Of a stretch of DNA of 64,000 bases, positions 11,805 through 22,357 are shown one piece after another. Every line of letters begins with the position of its first letter. Within the stretch, counting starts at the first letter, position 1. The position numbers and the translations under genes are program-made. Under the pieces are notes generated by a model that was given only the letters and a program-made list of their open reading frames with translations, was not told the DNA's origin and searched no databases. This DNA comes from Siphonodentalium dalli. Taxonomy: Eukaryota; Mollusca; Scaphopoda; Gadilida; Siphonodentaliidae. The stretch lies in assembly GCA_032622095.1 (NCBI GenBank), contig CP136061.1, positions 237,169,815-237,233,814 on the forward strand, given 5' to 3'.

Positions 11805-12690
11805 TTGTGATATCACAAAATTAACATATGAATTCACAAAATCGAACATATGATATAAAATTATAAGCATTTAGTGATAGCACATATTCGATTTTATGAT
11901 ATCATATATTCATTTTGTGATATCACTTATTCGAATTTGTGATACCTTACATTCATTTTGTGATTTCAATAATTCGGATGAAAAGACTATTTATTGATAG
12001 CATTAATGCATTTATCGATATCATACACTATTTATTGATATCATAAAATGAACTTTTGATATCACAAGATCGAATTATTGATATCACTATATTCGATTTT
12101 ATGATATCTTAAATTCAGTTTATAATATCACTAATTCGAATTAGTGATATCATATATTCATTTTGTGATATAAATAAATACTAGTTATTTTATCATATCA
12201 CATATTCGATTTAATGATTTCACTAATTTACGGACTCACGGGCGCCGTTCTTCTATTTATTACATATTTAGCGATATTAATAATTTATTTTATGATATTA
12301 CTAATGAATATTTATGATATCATAAAATGATTTTATGATATCACAAAATATTGAAGGAATAGTTGTCCAGCTATGCCATTTACTTTTTTATTGATATTAC
12401 AAAATGAATTAGTGATATCACAAATTAAATTTTATGATATCACAAAATAAATTTATGATATCACAAAATAGAATTAATGATATCACTAAATGCTTACTAT
12501 TTTGTGATATCAATAATTTGGTTTTGTGATATCAAAAAATAATTTATGATATCCCAAATTGGAATTAGTGATATCTTAAAATCATTTTGTGATATAATAA
12601 AATATTTAATGATATCATATATTCCATTTTGTGATATAATATATTTATTTTGTGATATCATAAAATGAATTATTGATATCACAAAATATG
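11805..12690. repeat. AT-rich array built on the palindrome GATATC
   Basis: By my count 22 GATATC hexamers occur in about 890 bases, against roughly 0.2 expected by chance. They recur about every 20-24 bp in a degenerate unit of the form ttatGATATCacaaaataaa, and many have a symmetric TGATATCA core. The spacers contain further symmetric AT words. The array is interrupted at about 12180-12300, where the left end of a TIR element lies (12240). It is not a simple microsatellite. Confidence 0.85.
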
Positions 12691-12713
12691 TCATAAATAA
12701 AAGAATGGCGCCC
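12240..12713. mobile_element. small TIR element enclosing half of the GATATC array
   Basis: GGGCGCCGTTCTTCTATTTA at 12240 is matched inversely by ATAAAAGAATGGCGCCC ending at 12713. Between these termini lies about 400 bp of the GATATC array, so array and element may have expanded together. The termini lie within an array that also continues to the left, so the true boundaries are uncertain. I see no target duplication. Confidence 0.5.
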
Positions 12714-13705
12714 ACACAGGGACAGCCACAGTGGCTTGTCGTTAAGAAATCGATTGTATTTTAAATTTATATTTAAAAAAAATCAAAATTTAAAACAGGC
12801 GCGCAACTGTAACAAACGCACCGGTCACTTTTGACATAACGTCTCTCAATGGGGATTATACAGACTCGAATATGTTCTTTTAACTAAACTAAAACTCAGC
12901 CCATTTGTTATATCTTCCGAATGTCCACTTCGTAATCTGACTATTTGTGTCTCCACAATTTAATTAAGAAATAACTCTTGTTTCGATTAAGTTATGCAGT
13001 TAAAAGCGAAATGTTTGAAGATAAATTCTATAACACGCGTAGCGCAGTTATAGAAATGTATCTTCAGACTTTTCGGTTATACATCATAACCGTAATCGAA
13101 ACAAGAGTTATTTGAATCCGTCATTTCACAAGATAACCACCAAAAGTAGAAGTTGGAAGTATAACAAGCGTACAAACATTAAGACTATTTCCGACGAAAA
13201 AGACACGTGAAGTTGAAAGAGACACCAGTCACTCAAAAATTCGTCGTGATGGCAATTTAGCGTTTTTGATTGGATTGTCTCAACTGATGGCACAAACCCT
13301 TGTTAGTTTAAATTTTCGTGTTTCATTTCTTTGCAGATGTTCCATCTTGTTGATTTGTCTGGTTACTTGTGCACTGAATATTAGCATCTAGTACGGTTAT
13401 TGCATGGTATAGGAAGTATCGAACAGATTCGATGTACATTTTTTAGGCACGCGGTATAGGCGTGGTCAATCGACACTGCTGTCTTTTTGTAGCTGGGAAA
13501 GTAATAAAGAAACTTAGGTTATCGACAAATAGCCTAAATGGAAAAGTGTGTCAGCCAAATTGTTTTACAGTATCCCGTGGATTGACACCATATGATTAAA
13601 TTATAGACTGGTCTCCACTGCGATCTCTAAACTATTATATTGTGCATATGACAAATCTTCACTCCGCCCACAATAAAATGCGAGCTGGTATAACGTGATG
13701 AATTC
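12714..13705. other. non-coding apart from the foldback at 12969-13112
   Basis: No gene is supported. A polypyrimidine-CAG site near 13340 looks like a splice acceptor, but the frame after it closes within 16 codons. Confidence 0.35.
12969..13112. repeat. foldback element, 144 bp
   Basis: AATAACTCTTGTTTCGATTA at the left is repeated inversely at the right (TAATCGAAACAAGAGTTATT). The middle also pairs, GAAGATAAATTCTATAAC with GTTATAGAAATGTATCTTC, so the transcript of either strand would form one long imperfect hairpin. Confidence 0.85.
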
Positions 13706-13710
13706 GGATT

Positions 13711-13788
13711 TCATGTCAAAAAATGTATGTTTGCCAAAAATACAGACAAGAAAACCATAGTCAGAAATGGTAACGCGCTCAATGTCAT
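13711..13788 (-). pseudogene. relic of the signal-peptide exon of the cysteine-rich gene
   Basis: On the minus strand an ATG at 13788 opens MTLSALPFLTMVFLSV and the frame stops after 25 codons. The segment coding ALPFLTMVFL is identical at about 31 consecutive bases to exon 1 of the gene at 39057-25508. The similarity ends abruptly on both sides and no donor site or later exon follows, so it looks like a copied fragment. The larger frame 13792-14133 on this strand is unrelated and not recognised. Confidence 0.65.
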
Positions 13789-14155
13789 ATATTATATACC
13801 CATGATTGTAATTATAGAATCTTTTTCAATTCTGTTATTTGTTATTAGCATATAGCTTATCACAAACCAAATATCAACATTATTGACATAATGTAAACGC
13901 CAATAAACGAAATTGAAATTCTCAACTACACCTTTTATCGATCTCGGCGTCGCACTACAGCTCGGCCTCGCACTACAACTTTTAATGTGTCCCAATAGTA
14001 ACATTATATAAATAGAACCCCCATGCGCTATGGCAGCGCCCAGGCGAAACAAGAATGTGTACATTAGTATACACGCGGCGCCCGTAATAAGTGCGTCGAC
14101 AATATGTTCTGAGTACTTTAAGCTGCGCAACACTAAATGATGATTTTTTTTGCTA

Positions 14156-14622
14156 ATATGTGACCCGCCATATCAAATCCAGTCGGAAGTCGGGATTTTT
14201 TTTACCCTGTGCCAATGAATTCTCTTATATATGCGAGTCGACCATAGGTCGCCTCGCATATATAAGAGAATGCATTGGCTTAACACTTTTGTATCATGTT
14301 TATTAAATAAATGTTTCTTACAATTTTTAGGACATAAAATAAAAAAAACATCCATTACCCTGCAGGGAGCCCCACACATATATAGAAGCACATAGAAGAG
14401 TGTCGTCTGCTCATGTTTGTCTGGGGCTCTGTGTGGGTGAAATTATAAAATTGTTAAAGAATACAAGAACAAATTATAAAAATTGTAAAAAATTGTTAGG
14501 CCAATGCATTCTCTTAAATATGCGAGGCGACATATGGTCGACTCGCATATATAAGAGAATGCATTGGCACAGGGTAAAAAAATCCCGACTTCCGACTGGA
14601 TTTGATATGGCGGGTCACATAT
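14156..14622. mobile_element. MITE with long TIRs carrying the double-palindrome module
   Basis: Both ends carry ATATGTGACCCGCCATATC and extend inward, almost without mismatch, for more than 60 bases through GTCGGGATTTTTTT into the palindromes at 14211-14279 and 14500-14568. The outer termini are quite different from those of the TTAA elements at 9519 and 30954, although the palindromic module is the same. TA adjoins both ends, consistent with a TA-duplicating (Tc1/mariner-like) element. A deleted relative is at 42086-42217. The spacer contains no credible gene. Confidence 0.85.
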
Positions 14623-14954
14623 GTCTACATGTACGTAGGTGGACGTATGGTTTCGAACATTATCGTTTTGGCGACTTATATTTGCTTTCCCAGCATGCGT
14701 AGGGACCAAAGGACACAATCTCTAATGACAAAAACCGTGTCAATGGCGTGGTTTTGTTCTCAGTCAATGGACTATTATTATACAGAAAAAAAAACAACGT
14801 TATTATATATGTCTCATTTACCGAAATTGTTCACCGATATAGCAGGCCATGCGCACGGGTGTAGATATGAAACAATATGTGATCCTCCGTAGGATAGGGT
14901 ATCATATAATATGTGATCCTCGTCTCAGGAGTCACTCGTGGCTCAATGAAAGCA
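14623..14954. other. non-coding
   Basis: No gene seen. GTGATCCTC and GATCCTCCGTAGGAT words near 14880-14922 belong to the hairpin element that follows. Confidence 0.35.
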
Positions 14955-15042
14955 GGATCATATATTAAAATGAGAGGATATGGTGATCCCATGAAACGGG
15001 GATCACCATATCGGCATATCCTCTCATTTTGATATGTGATCC
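14955..15042. repeat. 88-bp hairpin
   Basis: GGATCATATATTAAAATGAG pairs with CTCATTTTGATATGTGATCC and the pairing continues through AGGATATGGTGATCC to a short loop at about 14990-14998. The same GGATCA words flank it on the left (14880-14922) and recur near 15300, so it may be the core of a larger foldback element. Confidence 0.8.
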
Positions 15043-15492
15043 CAAAATAAGAAAATATTTTTATTAACTAAATAACGGAGATATTTGAAGAAGTGTTTTT
15101 GACGAAATAACGGAAATATTTGAGGAAGTGTTTTAAAGAGCGTACCGCAAACCTCCCACCAGAGTTGATCTATTGTGGTGTTGTAATTTCTCATACAAAT
15201 GGCCGTTATTTAGTAAAGGTTCTTTATATAGTTATTACCCTTCATATAAAATCACTAAAAACATATAAAGATCGCATATAAAAACTTATGTTATCATCCG
15301 TAGGATCAGATATCGTTTATAGTCTACACTCGTGCGCATTAGGCGGATATACACATGTAATTCAACAATGTAAAGCTTGTGTATTTTAAAACTGTGTTTA
15401 AGTCATTTAATGGACTCGCGACTGGACACTCGGAACTAAGTCGAGCTCGACCTATACATGTACTAGTTTCTGAATGTCCAGTCTCTCGACCA
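15043..15492. other. non-coding
   Basis: No gene seen. GACTGGACACTCGGA near 15420 pairs loosely with sequence near 15475 as a short foldback. AAAGAGCGT occurs at 15135. Confidence 0.35.
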
Positions 15493-15496
15493 TTAA

Positions 15497-15905
15497 AGGC
15501 CCACTTAATTTTCGAGTCGGCGATTATTTTGTTTATAGTGACTTGATATACGGTTTTAATAACAATCTATACAATAACATGTGATTAAAATACTATAATT
15601 CATCACTATTTGAAACAACTGTGTCTCAGAAGGTGCCCATAGAGAAATAGAAAACTGCTGAAGACTTCCCCCATTTGGCATCCAGAATGCAAGAGTTATT
15701 CCCATTGCGTTGAAAATAATACTGATTTTTACTTCAATCTTGACGACAAAACGCGTTGGCAACTCAACAAATACAACATGTCCACAGTTTATTACACCGG
15801 ATAAGTTGATAATACAATCTTTTGGAGCTTCCTTTTTCAAATGGTATATAATATGGCATATGATTTATATAAAGTAATCTGGGTGCTCGAAAATTAAGCG
15901 GGCCT
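15497..15905. mobile_element. TTAA-flanked TIR element, 409 bp
   Basis: TTAA at 15493-15496 and 15906-15909 flanks inverted termini AGGCCCACTTAATTTTCGAG and CTCGAAAATTAAGCGGGCCT. The 94-codon minus-strand frame at 15840-15556 lies wholly inside and is read as an accidental open frame, not a gene. A diverged copy of its interior lies at 41065-41345 (plus strand), sharing 'tatcaacttatccggt' and 'gggaataactct'. TTAA suggests piggyBac-like, but a TA duplication within TTAA cannot be excluded. Confidence 0.75.
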
Positions 15906-15909
15906 TTAA

Positions 15910-16435
15910 CACTCACATAATTCACAAATGCCTAATCAGATTCCTAAAATGCCAACGCAAATCGCTCGGAAATCGGAACAAAAGGTTATATTTATGATAA
16001 ACACAATAATCTTCACTGGAGAGCATCGACTGTATTAATAGAGAAAACGCAACGTCGATTCCAAGAATGTACTGATAATAAAACCCACATATTGTCAAGA
16101 TTACATGAATGTAGTTATATGAACCCACACATATGAACTGTTGATGATCATATATCGAATTTCAAAAGAGCAAGTTTTCACATTTTTGATTTCTTGTCAG
16201 CCCAGCAACAATCCCAAATGATCGTCTCACATAAAGAGCGTCTATGATGTTCTCGACCAAAAGTGGTATATAATGAAGAGCGCTTTCTATCATGATCCTT
16301 TTTACTCTTTTCAAGGTAAAATTCATGGATGGTTTTGTGGATTTCCGTGATGCCTACACATGATTGTGATTGCCTTCTAATTTTCCTTCTTTATTTGGCC
16401 GATAAGTTGAGCATTGATTTTATTAATTCGCTATA
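15910..16435. other. non-coding
   Basis: No gene recognised. AAAGAGCGT at 16233 and GAAGAGCGC near 16276 are two close copies of the over-represented motif. Confidence 0.35.
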
Positions 16436-16565
16436 TAGGTTATCGGCCGCAATAAGTAGAACGCTGCCTGCGTCATAAGTAACAAAATGTCGGCCAATAA
16501 GTAGAAAACGCGACCAATAAGTAATAAAAAGTCGGCCAATAAGTAGAAACGCGGCCAATAAGTCA
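16436..16565. repeat. minisatellite, about 22-29 bp unit, five degenerate copies
   Basis: Units of the form CGGCCAATAAGTAGAAA recur with AACG and AAAA linkers between 16446 and 16565. TGACGT words follow at 16568-16585. Confidence 0.75.
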
Positions 16566-16852
16566 ATGTGACGTAAATGACGTCATACGTAGTTAGGTTG
16601 ATCGGCAAAGAATATTGGGTCGACGGAAGATAGATTGCAGTTGATTTCGGATGAATTACGGACAGTCACTACTGTTTTGGGGAGTAAATATACATGTACG
16701 TGGATGAACTACGTGTATCCGTATCAATATCATTCACATGCAGTGGAAACTGACAGTACTGTGAAATGGCTGCAAGTTCTTCACAAAGTTCACAAGAATA
16801 AAAATTGCTGGAATAATTGTTAATTTAATAAAACACGCATTGGTATATAGAG

Positions 16853-16980
16853 AATACCTACGGGTTTTGGTTGAATACCCTGATTATATCATGAGTGGGT
16901 TCAAGGAAATTCTGTATTTCCTTGTACCCACGAATGAGATAATCCGGGTATTCAACCAAAACACACGTGTAGGTGTTCTT
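16853..16980. repeat. long imperfect hairpin, 128 bp
   Basis: GAATACCTACGGGTTTTGG at the left pairs with CCAAAACACACGTGTAGGT at the right, and GTTGAATACCCTGATTAT with ATAATCCGGGTATTCAAC. AAGGAAAT and ATTTCCTT meet at a five-base loop. Arms of about 60 bases make this a candidate foldback MITE or hairpin RNA. Confidence 0.85.
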
Positions 16981-17544
16981 TTTATTATATGCGCTAGTCG
17001 CTACGTTATAAACCGCCCCAAAATTGCTAGTTTTGTCCTACAGTTCACTTCAAATTGTTAGAAAGCTTCGACATTTGCATTTTGTTTACATTCCATCAAT
17101 TGATTTGCTCACCACTGAATGACAAATATCGAGCAAAACCGCCATAAGAAATAGTCCCCATTGTTTTATTCTGAATTGATGCGAGAAAATTAATATATAC
17201 ATAATTTAATGATAAGAATATATTAAAACAAATGAGTTAACATTATAACAATTAAATAACAGTTTTACCGTAAAAATCGATAATTAAAAAAATATTCCGG
17301 CTGTTATTGATACGCTTTGAAACTTAATGTGAGTCGCCGCTGTATACCGGAAGTAATCTCCGAAAAAGTAATACTATTGTGTTATCCATCGAGTCGGTCA
17401 GTGTTATCCATCGAGTCGTCCAGGCGATGGATATAACGCTCTACGGCAATTTCCCACTATTTAATGGGGAAGCATATAATACATCTATGTTACTATATTC
17501 ATCCTGTGAAACAATTATTACATTGTTGCTAATTAATAAAATAC
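16981..17544. other. non-coding
   Basis: No gene supported. TGTTATCCATCGAGTCG is directly repeated at about 17380 and 17402. Confidence 0.35.
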
Positions 17545-17656
17545 TTATTAATTGGTTGTTTCCACATTGAGCGAGTTATGAGGCCTCGGTCTGTCGTATC
17601 AATACGATAGGCATCGGCCTCATAACTCGGCCAGTATGGAAACAACCAATTAATAA
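17545..17656. repeat. foldback hairpin, 112 bp
   Basis: TTATTAATTGGTTGTTTCCA is matched inversely by TGGAAACAACCAATTAATAA, and GAGTTATGAGGCC by GGCCTCATAACTC. A short loop lies around 17598. It resembles the other compact foldbacks of the window but shares no sequence with them. Confidence 0.85.
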
Positions 17657-17842
17657 CATATAATTAAATCGGACAGTGCAGCTTTAAAAATATTTATTAT
17701 TTTGAAAAAATATCATTTGACGCGTCATTTGATATGTGTCACATATTGGTGGCATTATATACTATATTACGCAATACACTCTGATGATGTATAGTTTGTT
17801 TGAACATAAGTACAGTTAATTTGAATATAGGGTATAACATAC

Positions 17843-17897
17843 CTTGTGAAATGACCAGAATGGCGACGAAAGTGACTGAAATAATAAATGCCCTCAT
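17843..17897 (-). CDS. candidate first exon of a secreted-protein gene
   Basis: On the minus strand an ATG at 17897 opens MRAFIISVTFVAILVISQG, a textbook signal peptide with a basic residue, a hydrophobic core and a small residue at the end. The frame runs into CAAG|GTATGT, a good splice donor after 55 coding bases (phase 1). A TATA box lies about 70 bases upstream (17964-17973). I could not find the next exon on the low-coordinate side, which is filled with repeats. Function unknown. It may be a genuine gene start or, like 13711-13788, a copied fragment. Confidence 0.5.
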
Positions 17898-17963
17898 GGC
17901 TGCGTTCGTCAATCGGATCTGCTCCCGTCTTCTAAATTAATCATTTTGTAACCCGGGTCAGTT

Positions 17964-17973
17964 CTTTTATATA
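17964..17973 (-). promoter_or_regulatory. TATA box upstream of the 17897 signal-peptide exon
   Basis: The minus strand reads TATATAAAAG about 70 bases before the ATG at 17897, a normal distance for a short 5' UTR. The position relative to a signal-peptide ATG is what supports it. Confidence 0.45.
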
Positions 17974-17982
17974 ATGGAAGGT

Positions 17983-18254
17983 AACACTCTTTGTTGTGTC
18001 GACCAGTAATAGAAATCAACTCAATGAATGGTATATTCTAACAGAACAAGATCAATGGACAGCTTCAGAGATTAAGAATGTCAAGTTCCACAGGTCCACT
18101 CGTTTAGTGTTCAAGTTCATAATACCGGTTATCCTTTTGAAAGACATTCAATCATACATTCAAATATATGTTTATATGTAGCTTCTATTATTATATGTTT
18201 TCTCATGCACCAAATTACCAATTGGCTGAGAATAAAGCATTACTTACTTACTCT
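17983..18254 (+). mobile_element. probable LINE or SINE 3' tail ending in (ACTT)n
   Basis: The stretch ends AATAAAGCATTACTTACTTACT, a polyadenylation-like signal followed by a short tandem tail as in CR1-like 3' ends. A related tail, 'tttctcatg...gagaataaagcat', is at 50500-50542. No reverse-transcriptase coding is left, and the left boundary is approximate. Confidence 0.4.
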
Positions 18255-18702
18255 AGAGTCCCTATTCAATACATTTGAATGTTTATAGATACCAAATACA
18301 ACTGAAATATATGTGTGACGCATTAGGCATTCAGGGAGCAAGTACATAGACATTGTACTTTGTCAATTTTCGGATAAAATTTACTCGACTAGCACAATAG
18401 GACAGGACAAAACGCCCTGTTTTGGTTGAAGTTGTATAGCGTGGGAATAATCTATGCACCATAAGATGTTTCTGCTGAATTTCCAAGCCTATTGGTCGAC
18501 TGGTTTTGCCTCTACACGCACGGCGAACTTAGACAATAATTTTCCAAGTACAAAAACACTCATATACATGCAGACATTCAAATATATATACTTCTGGACT
18601 AATAAAATGGCCCGTTTCCGATGCAATGAACGTATCAGGATGCAAACCGAAATCGACATAATGAAACGAGATTTCGTTTGATTTTGTCGAATGGTGATCT
18701 GG
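18255..18702. other. non-coding
   Basis: No gene recognised. The frame at 18454-18681 has no protein-like features. Confidence 0.35.
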
Positions 18703-19351
18703 GGTCAATACTATGAATAATTTTATACCTGTAAATACAAATAGTATTTACTAATTTGTAAGAACAAATTTGTGTCAAATATCACAGTTGTTTCATAGTA
18801 CAGGGAAAATTATTGTAACACCTTAGACTGGGCGAGGGGTGAAACCCCTAAAACGTAGAAAAAATAGCTCACCACTCTGCTCCCATTCACCCGTTATCAG
18901 TGTTGTCTGAATACCTAGTTCAAATTAGACGGACATGAGGAGCTAAAATAACTGACACACAATTACTATGGGAAAGTTACAAAGCGTGCTATTATTTTGT
19001 GATTAGTGATATCGCCGGTACTATGAAACGATGAGCTAACAATATCTCGCAAATTTCACAAAGATCAACTATTGATTATTGTTGATTGCTAACGGACAAA
19101 CCGTCCCCTGTGAGTGATTCACAATATATTGAATCACGGCAAGCAAAGTTACAAAATAATTAACCAATCATAGGCTTATCAGATCTATCCAATCGGTACA
19201 CGGATTGCTAAGTTGATGACAACTTGTCTGCGCAAAGTTAACTAATAAATTTTTCGTTTGTAAATTGTGTTTTTAAGTACAAATCAGTGTAATATCGAGT
19301 ACTACAACCAATTTCATATCATTGTTTTCACAAATTACAACCATTCAGTTT
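18703..19351 (+). mobile_element. truncated copy of the GGTCAATACTATG element
   Basis: It begins GGTCAATACTATGAA and matches the left 700 bases of the complete element at 42423-43909, including 'gaaacccctaaaa' and 'gttcaaattagacgg'. The match stops near 19351, where LINE coding sequence begins. The right TIR is missing, so it was cut by the LINE or by a deletion. Confidence 0.8.
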
Positions 19352-21715
19352 GAGAAGAAGTCCGTTAGTCCAAACCGTATCAAAGGCTTTATGGACATCT
19401 AAGAAACATGCAAATAAGGTACTATGATTTTCGGCTGTGAACGATATTGATTCATGTATTATAAATGAGGAGTTTAAACAGCTAATTCCTTTTTTTTCTC
19501 AAATATCTTGTATAGGATAGGAAGCAATGTGATGGCGCGGTAACTGTCAAACTGATTTTTGGGTTTGTTTCCTCCTTTATATAGAGGAATGATCATGCCG
19601 ACTTTTGCTTGTGCGGGTATCAAGGTCTGATGTTTCGAGAAGCTGCCATAGTTCTTCGACTTTGTTATTGACATATGTATGGTGGTATTCGTCGAAGTCA
19701 TCGCTGACTAATGGGGAATAGAGGTTTTCAAAGTAAGATGCCCATGCTTGTATCACGTCACTTGGTTCTCTTAGTGTGGATCTATTTACTTCAAATAGAT
19801 AATTTGACGTGATACCTCTATCGGAGCCCATTGAAGATTCTAAAAAAGGCGTTAATATCCATTTCTGCTAATCTATCAAGACGATCATCAAGTTGTTGGA
19901 TGTGTTTTTCGTTTGATTTCCGAAATTCACGACGAAATAAACATTTAGATTCCTTGTATGCTCGGTATGCAGGGTGTGACTGATCCCGAGGTCTGGCATA
20001 AGAAATCCACTCACGTCGCTTCAGGACCATTTCGTTGTGGAGCTCCTTCAGAACATCATTCCAAAATGGTCTGAGGTGACGATTGAATTTCTTGGGTGGA
20101 ATTGATATGCGAGCTGCGTCTGATACAATTGTGACTATTTCGTTGTAATACGCATCTATTTCGTATATACTGCATGATAAGTATACAAATCGTTTACAAG
20201 CTCAAGAAAGTGCACGTTATGTGAGTGTTCGGCTATTCCACATATATCGAGATCATGGTCAGATAATAATGTATTCAGGTATGCGCTACTAGACATCAGG
20301 CCGGTACAGTTCCACGTAGCTATGTTCAACATGGTTATCAGTATCAAGTGATACAACGTTAGACATAGAATGCAGAAGAATAATACATATAGGAAAGAAT
20401 TAATTCAACAGATAACGGATGTGCAAGCCAAAGTGATAAATTTGGCATATACGGGAGGTTAGCAATATGCACGAAACGTTATAGCTGTTTTCTCGCAATG
20501 AAGTCTTCATATGGTACCCAGTCTGAACAGGTAATATATCGGGGCCAACAGTCCGGACCTTTGCAGAAGGCAGAATCTGAGCACTGAACATTAATACGGG
20601 CAGTTCTCGTACCATCTTTTCTGAGTCCGAATAGGTGAACAATGGAGAATTTCACCTTTTGGTCGAATAGTATATTGGCAATGTTTTCTGCACTATGGTC
20701 TGCTGGAATATTTCCAACAAAAAGTCTGGTTGTTTGAATGGGGTGCTGATTCCGTATTCTGTACACGTCATGATTGTCGTGTGTACCAGAGGAATAAGCA
20801 TTTCTGTTCTGCCCGTTTGAGTTTGAGTTACTGGTGTGAGGTGTTGTGATGCTGGTAATTAGAGTTATTGCTCTTTGGTCGGTTATCGTACTCGTCAACG
20901 TCATCATCAGATATCACACTGTAAATATCATCATTTAGGGTAGTATAGGCCTGTGTGGATCGGGATATGTGTTTCGCGTCATATATTACGGAATTCTTCT
21001 CTTAGTTCATCTAGCGCATGGTATATGTCTGTGAAGAGCTCGTCGTCTGGATGAGGATTTTGTTGAGAAGATGACTGGGCATCGACATACACTTGAACAG
21101 CCTCCAACATTTCGTTACGGAAATCATCTAAGTGACAGCACAAACATCGACCAAACTCAATTATAGTTTCTTTTAGTGAGTCGAAGTGTTCAGTTTCTTG
21201 GAAATCAGACTTGTCTGCCATGCGTCTGTAGTTGTCCTTCAGTGTACCAATTGAACCACTATTTCGATTCACTGTTTTAACTAATCCTTGTGCTTTTTCA
21301 ATTGTTTCTGCTATATTGCTTTCCATGTTAGAATTTGGGCACGCAGATTTGTTAAGCCGTCACGCTTTTCATCTAAGCAGCGCTGCATTTTAGTATCATT
21401 ATTTTCCATTTTTTGCGAATTTTGAGTTACAATTTCACTTACTTCGAACAATGTTTGCTTGATCTCAATCAGCTCGGATTCAACATCATCATGTTCCGTC
21501 GATTTTTTGGCGTCAATTTTTGTCTCAATACTAACAATTTGCCGATCCAACTTAGTTATTGAATTTTCCACAGAAGACAATTTTCCAAGGATCAGGACGG
21601 TGACGTCCTGACTTTGCTTTAGGATGGCAATGATGTCTGAACGGAATTCATCGTTGCATTTTGAATCGTTAGAGTTTACGGCAGTGGTAGCTGCAGTAAT
21701 ATCAATGTGCTTTGA
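19352..21715 (-). mobile_element. LINE (A) with coiled-coil and RRM-like ORF1, internally deleted
   Basis: On the minus strand, 21580-20979 is a charged, heptad-rich segment like ORF1 coiled coils. 20907-20479 contains LFVGNIPADHSAENI and ends with WPRYITCSDW, an RRM-like ORF1 domain seen in many invertebrate LINEs. The endonuclease start NIATWNCTGLM is at about 20330. Most of the endonuclease is then absent, and the inter-domain and reverse-transcriptase part follows (VGMIIPLYKGG, SYRAITLLPILYKIFEK), reaching FLDVHKAFDTVW near 19390 before the sequence is cut. The YADD box is missing. Stops and frameshifts show an old, inactive copy. Confidence 0.75.
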
Positions 21716-22357
21716 TGACTAACATAATAATAATACAATTGATAATCAAATTTGTTGTGACCAGACGAGACCATTTTCGCCCAATATGTAGCTATTCTGA
21801 CATTTACGTCGACTCTGAGAGGATAAACTCTAGTTTCTCCGTATACCATAACACTCGGTGTACTCGGCTTAAGTTTTAGAATAAATTTCAAAAATTTCAA
21901 CTGTAACTTTTCAAGCTCTTCAATGTGTTCGTATCCCCATATTTCGCATCCGTATAATAGTATGGGTTTTATTGTCTTCGCGAATAAGTCTATTTGGATG
22001 TCGATTGGAATATCCTGTAGCTTTAGTTACTAAAGATTTCTTAGTTTTGTGAAAGTTGTTAGATCTGTCGAATATGACACCAAGGTAAGTATATTCATTC
22101 GCGATTTCCAATATTTCTCCATTTAGACGTATCCGACATCTTGGCTTTCTTTCGCCGCCAAAGACTAACAATTTGGTTTTTTAATATTGACCTTGAGTTT
22201 CCAAAGGTCACAATATTCAGAAAAATCGTTCAAAGCTTTTCTCATCTCTTTGGCCGATTCTGCAAATATGACCGTATCATCCGCGTACAACATCATTAAT
22301 ATTTTCAAGTAACTACCAGCTTCGTCTAATATATACTCCTTTGGTAATTTAAGATAA

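Noticed and set aside
13792-14133. 113-codon minus-strand frame
   Set aside because: No signal, splice or family feature, and it overlaps only AT-rich non-coding sequence next to the exon-1 relic.
14400-14702. Open frames of 91-100 codons on both strands
   Set aside because: They result from the palindromic module and its spacer inside a MITE.
15556-15840. 94-codon open frame with protein-like look
   Set aside because: It is wholly inside the TTAA-flanked element 15497-15905, and its diverged copy at 41065-41345 is not open.
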